Assembly (NCBI GenBank): GCA_000433635.1
Contig: HF997977.1
Coordinates: 1-32,258, forward strand
Length of the DNA stretch: 32,258 nucleotides
Direction: 5' to 3'
DNA from: Ruminococcus sp. CAG:254
GTDB taxonomy: Bacteria > Bacillota > Clostridia > Oscillospirales > Ruminococcaceae
Position 1 is the stretch's first letter. The number at the start of each line of letters is the position of its first letter. The position numbers were made by a program, and so were the translations under genes. Shown here piece after piece: positions 14,689-23,206 of this stretch. The notes below the pieces were generated by a model. It was not told the origin of the DNA. It worked only from the letters and a program-made list of their open reading frames with translations, and did no database searches.

Positions 14689-14769
14689 AAAAGACGGCAG
14701 TGCAGAAAAGGGAACACGCAAAAAAATTTTCGCTTTTTGGGAAAGGTTTGCAAACGACCGACATCGACC
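14689..14769 (+). repeat. 81-bp module, copy 2
   Basis: Matches 14263-14343 at 80 of 81 bases, indicating a recent duplication or gene-conversion event. Confidence 0.85.
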
Positions 14770-14923
14770 GACATTCGACCTCCATCAAAAAGATGCAAAA
14801 AAGCCCGAAAAACTGGGAGAATGTAGGTGCATGAACCTCATATTCCTACCTTACGCACGCGAGAAAAAAAGTAATTTTTTTTCTACATAGAAAGGTATGG
14901 AAATGACCAACATCGCCCTACAT
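14756..14923 (+). repeat. Hairpin-iteron unit 4 (decayed TACATC-type)
   Basis: Left repeats GACCGACATC, GACCGACATTC and GACCTCCATC precede the conserved loop. The right arm ATGTAGGTGCATGAA (14821-14835) pairs only partly. The tail CTTACGCACGCGAG is intact and a final left-arm-like copy (14909-14923) follows. Confidence 0.7.
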
Positions 14924-14987
14924 TATCTTTTTTTCATCGCATGGCGGGGAGAAAAGTCCTGCACGAAAACAGAAGCCTCTTTGCCGC

Positions 14988-15017
14988 TTGACTTTTTTGG
15001 TGGTCTTGTCGTATAAT
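14988..15017 (+). promoter_or_regulatory. Promoter of the topoisomerase subunit gene
   Basis: TTGACT and TATAAT are separated by 18 bp, the same design as the promoter at 11450. The start codon is 53 bp downstream and the leader has a small GCGG/CCGC hairpin. The repeat array ends about 65 bp upstream of the -35 box. Confidence 0.75.
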
Positions 15018-15070
15018 AAAGAGAAAACAACGGCGGAAACAACCGCAACAAAATAGATAAGGATGAAATT

Positions 15071-17050
15071 ATGGCAAAAAAAGAAATCTATAACAACGAG
15101 AGTATCACCATGCTGAAAGGTCCGGACAAAGTTAGAAAACGTCCGGGCGTTATTTTTGGCTCAGACGGCGTGGATGGCTGTGCACACTCGGTATTTGAAA
15201 TCGTTTCCAATTCCATCGACGAAGCCCGTTCTGGCTTTGGCGATAAAATCATCGTCACCCAGTACAACGACCATTCCATCACGGTCGAGGACTTCGGGCG
15301 AGGCTGCCCCGTGGACTTTAACAGCAAGGAAAATCGCTATAACTGGGAACTGGTGTTCTGTGAACTGTATGCCGGCGGAAAGTATAACGCCGATGGCGAC
15401 AACTACGCCTATTCTCTGGGCTTGAACGGCTTGGGGCTGTGTGCAACGCAGTTTTCCTCTGCCTATATGGACGTGGAAATCTATCGGGATGGCTTCTGTT
15501 ACGAGCTGCATTTTGAAAAGGGCATCAATATCGGTGGCTTGAAAAAGACCCCTGTCAAAACAAAGAAAACCGGTACAAAGATTCACTGGCTGCCGGACTT
15601 GGAAGTCTTTACCGAAATCAGCATCCCGTCTGAGTATTTCCGGGATGTTCTGAAACGGCAAGCGGTTGTCAATCCGAATTTGCTGTTCCTCTATCGGCAT
15701 CAGCAGGAAGACGGCAGCATGGAAGAACTGCGGTTCTTGTATGAAAACGGGATTGCCGACTATGTGCAGGAACTCGCCGGAGAAACGGCTCTGACGAGTA
15801 TTCAGACATGGGACTGCCAGCGAGAGGGACGTGACCGGGAAGATAAGCCGGATTATAAAGTCAAGCTGTCCGTTTCCTTTACGTTCTCCAATCGGGTGCA
15901 GCGGATTGAATACTATCACAACTCCAGTTTCTTGGAACACGGCGGTTCTCCGGAACGGGCAGTGAAGCAGGCGTTTGTGTCCCAGATTGACAGCTACTTG
16001 AAACAGAACGGAAAGTATCTGAAAAACGAAAGCAAGCTGACCTTCGCAGACGTGGAGGACTGTTTGATTCTGGTTTCCTCCAGTTTTTCCACCCAGACTT
16101 CCTATGAAAACCAGACCAAAAAGGCAATCACCAATAAGTTTATCTATGAGGCAATGACAGAATTTCTCAAGCATCAGCTGGAGATTTATTTCATTGAGAA
16201 TCCAGATGAAGCCGTCAAGATTGCCGAACAAGTGCTCATCAACAAACGCAGTCGGGAAAATGCAGAGAAAACCCGTCTGAATATCAAGAAGAACTTAGCC
16301 GGCAACATCGACCTGGTGAATCGGGTAGAGAAGTTTGTAGACTGCCGGAGCAAGGACGTTTCCAGACGGGAACTCTATATTGTGGAGGGCGATTCTGCGT
16401 TGGGTTCTGTTAAGATGGCACGAGATGCAGAGTTTCAAGCAGTCATTCCGGTTCGAGGAAAGATTCTGAATTGCCTGAAAGCCGACTACAACCGCATTTT
16501 CAAGAACGAGATTATCACGGACATCATCAAGCTGCTGGGCTGTGGAGTAGAAGTCAAGACAAAAGCCAACAAGGAACTCTCCATGTTTCATCTGGACGGG
16601 CTGCGTTGGAATAAGATTGTCATTTGTACCGATGCCGATGTAGACGGCTTCCAGATTCGGACGCTGATTTTAACCATGCTCTATCGGCTGACCCCAACGC
16701 TGATTGAAAACGGCTATGTCTATATCGCAGAATCGCCGCTGTTTGAAATCACCACGAAGAAGCGGACGTATTTCGCCTATACGGAAAAGGAGAAGGTCGA
16801 AATCCTGCAAAAAATCGGCAAAGAACCGGCAACCCTCCAGCGTTCAAAAGGGTTGGGCGAGAACGAAGCGGATATGATGGCTCTGACAACCATGAATCCG
16901 GAAACCCGCCGTCTGATTCGGGTAACGCCTGCTGGCGTGGAAGAAACTGCTGCCATGTTTGATTTGCTGCTTGGGGACGATTTACAGGGCAGAAAGCAGT
17001 TTATTGCAGAATATGGACACGCTTATTTAGAACTGGCAGACATCAGTTAA
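15071..17050 (+). CDS. GyrB/ParE-type topoisomerase subunit B, no partner gene
   Basis: At 659 residues it has the full GyrB/ParE layout. The GHKL ATPase domain is at the N-terminus: EIVSNSIDEA keeps the ExxxN metal-binding Asn, DFGRG is motif II, and GLNGLGLCA is the ATP lid. A transducer domain and then the TOPRIM domain follow: EGDSALGS, PVRGKILN, CTDADVDGFQIRT. Near the C-terminus is QRSKGLGENEADMMALTTMNPETR. Several motifs differ from the consensus (DFGRG for DNGRG, EGDSALGS for EGDSAGGS, RSKGLGE for RYKGLGE), so it is a divergent clade. Type IIA enzymes need an A subunit, normally encoded next door. Here a terminator and a CoA ligase follow instead. The hairpin array lies directly upstream. 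Confidence 0.88.
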   Translation: MAKKEIYNNESITMLKGPDKVRKRPGVIFGSDGVDGCAHSVFEIVSNSIDEARSGFGDKIIVTQYNDHSITVEDFGRGCPVDFNSKENRYNWELVFCELYAGGKYNADGDNYAYSLGLNGLGLCATQFSSAYMDVEIYRDGFCYELHFEKGINIGGLKKTPVKTKKTGTKIHWLPDLEVFTEISIPSEYFRDVLKRQAVVNPNLLFLYRHQQEDGSMEELRFLYENGIADYVQELAGETALTSIQTWDCQREGRDREDKPDYKVKLSVSFTFSNRVQRIEYYHNSSFLEHGGSPERAVKQAFVSQIDSYLKQNGKYLKNESKLTFADVEDCLILVSSSFSTQTSYENQTKKAITNKFIYEAMTEFLKHQLEIYFIENPDEAVKIAEQVLINKRSRENAEKTRLNIKKNLAGNIDLVNRVEKFVDCRSKDVSRRELYIVEGDSALGSVKMARDAEFQAVIPVRGKILNCLKADYNRIFKNEIITDIIKLLGCGVEVKTKANKELSMFHLDGLRWNKIVICTDADVDGFQIRTLILTMLYRLTPTLIENGYVYIAESPLFEITTKKRTYFAYTEKEKVEILQKIGKEPATLQRSKGLGENEADMMALTTMNPETRRLIRVTPAGVEETAAMFDLLLGDDLQGRKQFIAEYGHAYLELADIS

Positions 17051-17069
17051 GATTTTAGCATTCCAAATC

Positions 17070-17111
17070 GTACCTGTTTCGGGAGAAACTTTCCGGAGCA
17101 GGTACTGTTTT
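17070..17111 (+). terminator. Terminator after the topoisomerase gene
   Basis: GTACCTG (17070-17076) pairs with CAGGTAC (17099-17105), with an inner CGG/CCG pairing, and TGTTTT follows. Modest but well placed. Confidence 0.6.
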
Positions 17112-17233
17112 CCTGTATGCAGTTTCTTTCCTGCTGGGAAATGCCACAAACTTTTGCATTGTTAAGCCGAACTGTACCCGTTTGCTTTTTGATTTGTTCT
17201 TTTTTTGGAATGATAAAAAAATACAAAGAGTTC

Positions 17234-17262
17234 TTGACACTGTCAAAATTTTTGCTTATAAT
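17234..17262 (+). promoter_or_regulatory. Consensus promoter with palindrome over the -35 box
   Basis: TTGACA and TATAAT are perfect and exactly 17 bp apart. The -35 box is the left half of the palindrome TTGACA-C-TGTCAA (17234-17246), a likely repressor site. The downstream gene is the acyl-CoA synthetase. Confidence 0.85.
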
Positions 17263-17322
17263 AAAAGTGTATCTTTGGAACGAAAATCCAGACTACAATT
17301 CAGATAAAGGATGTTTTTGATT

Positions 17323-18993
17323 ATGTTGTTGGACAAGTATCTCCCTCGGATTGAATTTGACAGTTACGAGGACTTCAAGCAGAATTATCGTGTCAACGTA
17401 CCGGAAACCTTTAACTTTGGGTTTGACATCGTAGATGAATGGGCAAAGCAGGAACCGGAAAAGAAAGCACTCGTTTGGTGCGATGATGATGGAAACGAAC
17501 GAACCTTTACTTTCACGGAAATCTCTCGTCTGTCGAATCAGACCGCAAACTATTTTCAGCATCTGGGCATTCGCAAGGGAACCGTTGTCATGCTGATTCT
17601 CCGCCGCCGCTGGGAATACTGGGTTTGTGCAGTTGCCCTGCATAAAATCGGAGCAATTCTGATTCCTGGTTCTTTGCAGCTTTCCAAGAAGGATTTGGTT
17701 TACCGTGGCAACAGTGCCGGCATTCATACCATGATTTGTGTCGATGATGCCTATGTTGTTGAACAGGTAGAAGCTGCACAAAGCGAAGTTCCGAGCATTC
17801 AGCATCGGGTTTTGGTTGCCGGAAAGCGGGACGGCTGGCAGGATTTTGAAGAAGAGATTGCCAAGTATTCTGACGTATTCCCAAGACCAACCGGAGCAGC
17901 TGCAACGAAGGCAAATGAAACCGCCATTGTTTACTTTACTTCCGGTACAACCGGCGACCCGAAGATGGTGCAGCACAACCATGCTCATCCGCTGGGACAC
18001 ATTGTAACGGCGAAGTATTGGCAGCAGGTACAGGAAAACAAGCTGCATATGAGCGTTTCTGACTCCGGCTGGGCAAAGTTTGGCTGGGGTAAGATTTACG
18101 GGCAGTGGATTTGCGGGGCAGTGATTTTTGCCTATGATATGAAGAAGTTTATCCCGACCCATCTGCTGCAAAAGATGCAGGATTACAAGCTGACCACGTT
18201 CTGTGCACCGCCGACCATGTATCGGTTCATGTTGCAGGAAGATGTCAAGGCATATGACCTTTCCAGCATTGAAACCTTTGCAACCGCAGGCGAACCGCTG
18301 AATCCGGAAGTATTTAACAAGTGGAAGGAACTGACGGGTAAGGAAATTCGGGAGGGCTTCGGACAGACAGAAGGTTCTGTTCTGATTGCAAACTTCCCGT
18401 GGCTGACACCAAAGCCGGGTTCGACTGGGAAACCGTCCCCGTTGTATGATATTCATTTGATTACGGATGAAGGTGTTGATGCAAAGGCAGGCGAACACGG
18501 TGCATTGACGATGTTGCACCTGAAAGAATCCTATCCAATCGGACTGTTTACCGGTTATTATCACAATCCGGAGATGACCAACGAGATTCTGGGCGATGGA
18601 ACGTATTGTTCGCACGATGTATTTGAACCGGATGAAGATGGATATTTCTGGTTTGTCGGCAGAAATGATGATGTGATTAAGTGCTCTGGTTATCGAATTG
18701 GACCATTTGAAGTCGAAAGTGCATTGGTTGCACATCCGGCAGTTGTAGAGTGTGCTGTAACGGCTGCACCAGACCCGATTCGTGGGAATGTCGTAAAGGC
18801 AACCGTTGTTCTGGCAAAGGGTTACGAGCCAAGCGAAGCCCTAACCAAGGAACTGCAAAACCATGTAAAGCATACCACTGCACCGTACAAGTACCCGAGA
18901 ATCATTGAATACGTGGAAGAACTGCCAAAGACACTGGGCGGTAAGATTAAGCGGGCACAGATTCGGAAAGAAGACTTTGCAAAGAAAAATTAA
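17323..18993 (+). CDS. AMP-forming acyl-CoA synthetase (medium-chain type)
   Basis: This ANL-superfamily enzyme activates a carboxylic acid with ATP and joins it to CoA. Seen in order are the P-loop-like YFTSGTTGDPKMV, YRFMLQ and ETFATAGEPLNP, then the A5 motif REGFGQTE. The hinge region SGYRIGPFEVE follows, and the C-terminal LPKTLGGKIKRAQIR holds the catalytic Lys. The length of about 556 residues is typical. The start is uncertain: ATG 17311 overlaps the AAAGG site, TTG 17317 is well spaced, and ATG 17323 gives the natural MLLDKYLPR N-terminus. It is monocistronic, with a consensus promoter in front and a strong terminator behind. The acid used is not readable from sequence. Confidence 0.88.
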   Translation: MLLDKYLPRIEFDSYEDFKQNYRVNVPETFNFGFDIVDEWAKQEPEKKALVWCDDDGNERTFTFTEISRLSNQTANYFQHLGIRKGTVVMLILRRRWEYWVCAVALHKIGAILIPGSLQLSKKDLVYRGNSAGIHTMICVDDAYVVEQVEAAQSEVPSIQHRVLVAGKRDGWQDFEEEIAKYSDVFPRPTGAAATKANETAIVYFTSGTTGDPKMVQHNHAHPLGHIVTAKYWQQVQENKLHMSVSDSGWAKFGWGKIYGQWICGAVIFAYDMKKFIPTHLLQKMQDYKLTTFCAPPTMYRFMLQEDVKAYDLSSIETFATAGEPLNPEVFNKWKELTGKEIREGFGQTEGSVLIANFPWLTPKPGSTGKPSPLYDIHLITDEGVDAKAGEHGALTMLHLKESYPIGLFTGYYHNPEMTNEILGDGTYCSHDVFEPDEDGYFWFVGRNDDVIKCSGYRIGPFEVESALVAHPAVVECAVTAAPDPIRGNVVKATVVLAKGYEPSEALTKELQNHVKHTTAPYKYPRIIEYVEELPKTLGGKIKRAQIRKEDFAKKN

Positions 18994-19015
18994 CGAATTA
19001 TAATTTGTAAGATAG

Positions 19016-19064
19016 AAAAACGCTGTCACCTCGATTGCTGTTCGAGATGGCAGCGTTTTGTTTT
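19016..19064 (+). terminator. Strong terminator after the acyl-CoA synthetase gene
   Basis: AACGCTGTCACCTCG pairs with CGAGATGGCAGCGTT with two mismatches, followed by TTGTTTT. The A-run on the left lets it work in both directions. Confidence 0.85.
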
Positions 19065-19202
19065 ATGCTTGAAACTGGAATAAGTGATACGGGGAAAGAA
19101 GGGCGTGTATTTTTTGAAGCAAATCCTCTAATATCAAATTTGATTCGTTTCTCCTACAAGCCTCTTCTATGGTGATGGATAGTGATTGCTGATTCACAGA
19201 AA

Positions 19203-19246
19203 GAAACAGGCAGATTTCTCCGGGGTCTAATAAATCTGTTCCTGTT
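19203..19246 (-). terminator. Probable terminator of the minus-strand core operon
   Basis: AACAGG-C-AGATTT (19205-19217) pairs with AAATCT-GTT-CCTGTT (19232-19246). On the minus strand a TTTCTTTC run follows. The stem overlaps the stop codon of the last gene. Bases 19066-19202 hold nothing I can recognise. Confidence 0.5.
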
Positions 19247-20120
19247 AAGACGGCATCTGTCCCGGCACATCTTCCAGCATCTTTTTCAAGTCAATCTGAC
19301 TTTGCATGAAGTCTGCCAAGCTCTGCTTCGGCTGCGTTGCAGCAGCAGAAACCAATTGTTCCATTCGCTTTTGTACCTCTGGTGTCTTGTAGACATCTTC
19401 TGTCCAATACAAGACCTCGCCCGGCATTTCCGGAAAGACTTCCAGCAGTTCCACTGGCGTGCAGCCGTGAATCAACGGCAGCGGCAAATGATTGTGCAAG
19501 TTCCGGTAAGCCCGAACGAATTTTCGCAGTGTCCGGTCATTGAATGTCAGTTTCCGGCGTTGGATGTCATCGAAAACCTCCGGCAGTTCTGCATTTTCCT
19601 GTGCAAACAAGATATAATTTTTCAGTTCCGATTCCTGTCTGGCTGGGGACATACCCATATCTGCAAAAACCGCACGCATTGCCGTTACTTCCGGCGTTTC
19701 TTCATAGAATTCTTCGGTTGCATATTGCAGCAGCAATTCTTTTTCCGGGACATGATACGGCTTTCCCTCGGAGAATTCCAGAAAGGCATAGCATTCATCT
19801 TGGTCAACCAGCAAGCATTCATGTACGAGCATGCCATTCCAGAGCAGATTCAAATTTGCTGGAACGCCTTCAAACAGTTCGCCCGGCTTTAAAATCTGGT
19901 AGCAGGTTGGCTGTGTTTTCTGAGCCTGTAAGAAAGAGAGAAAATCTTCTTTCGAGAGAAACTCCGGATTCTGTTCGCACAAAATCGAATAGAGCTTTTC
20001 AATCGGGAGAATGTGATAATAATTTGCGACTGCCAGCAGATACGTTTGCAGTTCGGCAATGGTTCCTGCCGACAGCGACAAGTCTGCAAAAGCAGCAGTT
20101 TGGGTCTGGTTTGCTTCCAT
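19245..20120 (-). CDS. Unknown 291-aa protein at the end of the mutS2 cluster
   Basis: I do not recognise a named family. The N-terminal part (TIAELQTYLLAVANYYHILP, then LYSILCEQNPEFLSKEDFLSFL) is a helical region like those preceding SEC-C domains, but no SEC-C cysteine motif is present. The middle includes a small beta region (MLVHECLLVDQDECYAFLEF). The rest is helical and acidic and ends in a methionine/glutamine-rich tail. It follows the sugar acetyltransferase gene by 17 bp and ends at the operon terminator. Confidence 0.6.
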   Translation of the reverse strand: MEANQTQTAAFADLSLSAGTIAELQTYLLAVANYYHILPIEKLYSILCEQNPEFLSKEDFLSFLQAQKTQPTCYQILKPGELFEGVPANLNLLWNGMLVHECLLVDQDECYAFLEFSEGKPYHVPEKELLLQYATEEFYEETPEVTAMRAVFADMGMSPARQESELKNYILFAQENAELPEVFDDIQRRKLTFNDRTLRKFVRAYRNLHNHLPLPLIHGCTPVELLEVFPEMPGEVLYWTEDVYKTPEVQKRMEQLVSAAATQPKQSLADFMQSQIDLKKMLEDVPGQMPS

Positions 20121-20137
20121 AAAAAATCCTTTCTGGT

Positions 20138-20755
20138 TTAGAAGAGTTGTTTCTTCAAATAAATCGAGTCCTGTTCAGTAATGGGGCGAATCACTCGGCA
20201 CGGGTTGCCGGCAGCCAGAGAGCCAGCCGGAATGTCACGAGTTACTACGCTGCCTGCACCAATGATGCAGCCTGCTCCGATGGTAACACCACCGCAGACC
20301 GTGACATTTGCGGCAAGCCAGCAGTTATCCCCGATGTGAATCGGTGCACCATATTCCAAGGTGTAAAGTGTGCCGTCCTCTTTTTCTCGAAGGTTGCGTT
20401 CCTCCGGTAAGTATGGATGCAATGGCGTTGCCAAAGTGCAGTTGGGTCCAAAAAAGACATTGTTTCCAATCGTAATCGGGCAGGTATCCAGCACAACAAA
20501 GTTGAAATTGGCATAGCAGCGTGTACCGAATGTGGTATAAAGACCGTAGTCAACTTGAATCGGCCCTTGCAAGTAGGTATCTTCGCCCAAGTTGGGAATC
20601 AGTTCTTTTAAGATGGCAGTTCGCTTTTCTGCTTCATCCTCAAAGGTGTCATTGTATTGTTTGGAGAGTCGATGTGCTACGATCCGGCGGTCTGCCAGAT
20701 GGGAATCAGAAGCATCATAAATTTTCCCTGCCAACATTTTTTCTGTTTCTGTCAT
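20138..20755 (-). CDS. Sugar O-acetyltransferase (maltose/galactoside type)
   Basis: The 205-residue protein is a left-handed beta-helix acetyltransferase. The N-terminal MTETEKMLAGKIYDASDSHL is the Mac domain typical of maltose and galactoside O-acetyltransferases. Hexapeptide repeats follow (ITIGNNVFFGPNCTLATPLH, with the catalytic His, then IHIGDNCWLAANVTVCGGVTIG and GSVVTRDIPAGSLAAGNPCRVI). It transfers acetyl from acetyl-CoA to a sugar hydroxyl in the cytoplasm. ATG 20755 follows AAGGAGG at proper distance. It is 33 bp behind mutS2, an unusual partner for it. Confidence 0.88.
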   Translation of the reverse strand: MTETEKMLAGKIYDASDSHLADRRIVAHRLSKQYNDTFEDEAEKRTAILKELIPNLGEDTYLQGPIQVDYGLYTTFGTRCYANFNFVVLDTCPITIGNNVFFGPNCTLATPLHPYLPEERNLREKEDGTLYTLEYGAPIHIGDNCWLAANVTVCGGVTIGAGCIIGAGSVVTRDIPAGSLAAGNPCRVIRPITEQDSIYLKKQLF

Positions 20756-20788
20756 GAAAATTCCTCCTTTTTCATGCAATAGGTGTAT

Positions 20789-23176
20789 TTATGCCAATGT
20801 TACAATGGTAACGCCGTCCTCGCCCTCGCCAAAGACACCCAGCCGAAAACTTTTGACATATTTTAATTGTTTCAGTCGCTGATGAACGGCTTTCCGCAGT
20901 AGTCCCGTTCCTTTTCCGTGAATGATGGTCACGGTGGAAACGTGAGATAAAACGGCACGGTCTAAGAATGCATCCATCTGGTAAACACCATCATCGCAGG
21001 TGCAGCCACGAATGTCCAGTTCCATCGAACCGCTGCGTTCGGTCTTGGCGGAAACCTTTCCGGTACGGGGAGCATTCTTTTTCTGAGGCTGTTTTTCGGG
21101 CTGACTGTTGACCAATCGCAGCCGTTCCAGCTGCATTTTTGTTTTCATTGCTCCGAACTGTACCAACAGACGATTGCTGCTGTCCGGCAGGCTGACGACC
21201 TTTCCCTTTTGTTTGGTGTCGGCAACCATGACGGTATCCCCGACTTTCAACGCTCTCGGCAGCTGGTAAGAAGCATCTGTTGCAGCGGCTTCTTCGAGTG
21301 GGTTTGCCGTTTCGTACATATGGCGGAATCGCCGTTTGCTGCTGGATTTTGCAGAGATGACATCTTCTGAGAATGTTGCCCGTTCTTTTTCTTTTCGCAG
21401 CTTGTCCAGTTCTTCCAACAAGGCGTTGGATTCTGCACGGGTCTGTTCGACAATCTGCATGGCTTGCAAGCGAGCCTGTTCGATTTTTTCGGCACGCTCT
21501 GCCCGAATCTCTTCCAGTTCCTGTTTTGCCTTTGCAGCCGCTTCATCTGCCTGCTGCTTTTCCACTTGAATTGCCTGTAACTGTTCTTCGAGTGTCTGAC
21601 GGGTCTGTTCCAGCTTTTCCACTGCCCGTTCAAACCGTACGTTTTCTTCGCTGACAAGCGTTTGAGCCTGCTGAATGATAGATGGATCCATGCCTAAGCC
21701 TTCTGTAATGGCGAAGGCATTGGATTTTCCCGGAGAACCTAAAATTAAGCGATAGGTTGGCTTGAGATGCACCAAGTCAAATTCACACGATGCATTTTCC
21801 ACTTCTGGGTGTTCGGTTGCATAGAGTTTCAATTCCTGATAGTGGGTGGTAATCATCATCTTTGCCCCATTGTTGTGCAGGCGTTCAATGATGGCAACGG
21901 CTAAAGCTGCACCTTCTACCGGGTCTGTTCCAGAGCCAAGCTCGTCCAGCAATACCAATGAGCGGTCATCTGCCTGCTGTAGGATTTTAATGACTTGTTT
22001 CATGTGGGCAGAGAAAGTCGAGAGGTTCTGTTCAATGCTCTGGGTGTCGCCGATGTTGGCAAAGACGGTTTCAAAGACAGAAATCTGACTGCCTTCCGCT
22101 GCTGGAATCAGCAAGCCACACATTGCCATTAAAGTCAGCAGACCAGCAGTCTTTAAGGCGACCGTTTTACCGCCCGTATTTGGACCCGTAATAATCAAGG
22201 TTTTCTGTTCTCGTCCAAGCGAAAAAGAGATGGGAACAACTTTTTCTGCCGGAATCAGAGGGTGGCGGGCATTTTTCAAATCTAAGACACCGTCATCGGT
22301 GACAATCGGACGGAATGCGTGCATTTTTGCTGCTAGATTTGCCTTTGCAAAATAGAGGTTCAGTTCTGCACAGACGGCATGGTCTGCAATGATGGCATCC
22401 GCCCATGTTCCGCAGTCGGCACAGAGTTCCGTAATAATCCGTTCGATTTCTTCTTGCTCTAAGCTTTCCAGCAACCGCATATCGTTGTTGGCTTCTACGA
22501 CTGCCAGCGGTTCGATGAATAACGTCTGACCAGAGGCAGAAGTGTCGTGAATCAAGCCTTGCACCTGTCCCCGATGTTCCGCCTTAACGGGCAGAACAAA
22601 CCGACCATCTCGCATCGTCACCCGTGCATCCTGCAAGCATTTCTGCACGTCCTGATTGCGTACCATTTTATCCAGAGTTTCCCGAAGCCGCTGTCCGGAG
22701 CGGAGAATCTTCCGGCGAATGTCGGCAAGGGCTGGGCTGGCAGCGTCCGCCAATTCCTCTTCGGAAAGAATGCAGCGGTCAAGCTTTTCCAGCAGGAACG
22801 GAACAGGAGCAAGTCGGCTGAACAAATCGTCCAGCGGTGTTTCGACACCGGAACAGTGGTCGTACCAGTCACTCAATGCCTGTACCTGTCGCAGAATGCG
22901 TGCGATTTCCAGCAGGTCTTTGAGGGAGAGCTTTGCTCCGGATTTGGCACGCTGTAGGGACGTGCACATATCCTGAAAGGCATAAAAGGGCGGTGTGCCG
23001 AACTGCACTGCCAAGGCAAGGGCAGAGTCTGTTTTCTCCAGCTCTGCTTGTACTACAGCCAAATCCGTCTGTGGCTGTAAGTGGCGAGCCTGTTCTCTGG
23101 TGAGGTCGTTGGCGGCTTCGTTGGCGAGCAGCTCTAAGATTTTATCTAATTCTAATGTACGTTCGTTTGGATTCAT
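20789..23176 (-). CDS. mutS2: MutS2 / RqcU family ATPase with Smr domain
   Basis: The 795-residue protein has the full MutS2 plan: core and clamp helices, then the ABC-type ATPase with Walker A GPNTGGKT (331-338) and Walker B LVLLDELGSGTDP (about 407-419). A long charged coiled coil follows (about 515-600), and a C-terminal Smr nuclease-like domain (about 715-795) shows LDIRG and HGKGTG. It lacks the mismatch-recognition domain of MutS. Members suppress recombination or, as RqcU, split collided ribosomes for quality control. The clear Walker and Smr motifs suggest an intact enzyme. It begins 30 bp after recO and probably shares its transcript. Confidence 0.95.
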   Translation of the reverse strand: MNPNERTLELDKILELLANEAANDLTREQARHLQPQTDLAVVQAELEKTDSALALAVQFGTPPFYAFQDMCTSLQRAKSGAKLSLKDLLEIARILRQVQALSDWYDHCSGVETPLDDLFSRLAPVPFLLEKLDRCILSEEELADAASPALADIRRKILRSGQRLRETLDKMVRNQDVQKCLQDARVTMRDGRFVLPVKAEHRGQVQGLIHDTSASGQTLFIEPLAVVEANNDMRLLESLEQEEIERIITELCADCGTWADAIIADHAVCAELNLYFAKANLAAKMHAFRPIVTDDGVLDLKNARHPLIPAEKVVPISFSLGREQKTLIITGPNTGGKTVALKTAGLLTLMAMCGLLIPAAEGSQISVFETVFANIGDTQSIEQNLSTFSAHMKQVIKILQQADDRSLVLLDELGSGTDPVEGAALAVAIIERLHNNGAKMMITTHYQELKLYATEHPEVENASCEFDLVHLKPTYRLILGSPGKSNAFAITEGLGMDPSIIQQAQTLVSEENVRFERAVEKLEQTRQTLEEQLQAIQVEKQQADEAAAKAKQELEEIRAERAEKIEQARLQAMQIVEQTRAESNALLEELDKLRKEKERATFSEDVISAKSSSKRRFRHMYETANPLEEAAATDASYQLPRALKVGDTVMVADTKQKGKVVSLPDSSNRLLVQFGAMKTKMQLERLRLVNSQPEKQPQKKNAPRTGKVSAKTERSGSMELDIRGCTCDDGVYQMDAFLDRAVLSHVSTVTIIHGKGTGLLRKAVHQRLKQLKYVKSFRLGVFGEGEDGVTIVTLA

Positions 23177-23206
23177 AATGCCTCCTTGTTTTTGGAAAAC
23201 AATTTG

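Noticed and set aside
14404..14890. Open reading frames of about 140 codons across the hairpin array
   Set aside because: They run through direct and inverted repeats, lack ribosome sites, and encode repeat-derived low-complexity sequence.
14101..14923. Insertion-sequence ends or a transposon
   Set aside because: No transposase gene or matching terminal repeats flank the array. The inverted repeats are internal hairpins.
15161..16231. Long minus-strand frame inside the topoisomerase gene
   Set aside because: It is antisense to a gene with clear motifs and has no ribosome site. It is a composition effect.
17293..18735. 480-codon minus-strand frame opposite the acyl-CoA synthetase
   Set aside because: The plus strand has all ANL motifs, a promoter and a terminator. 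The antisense frame shows no domain.
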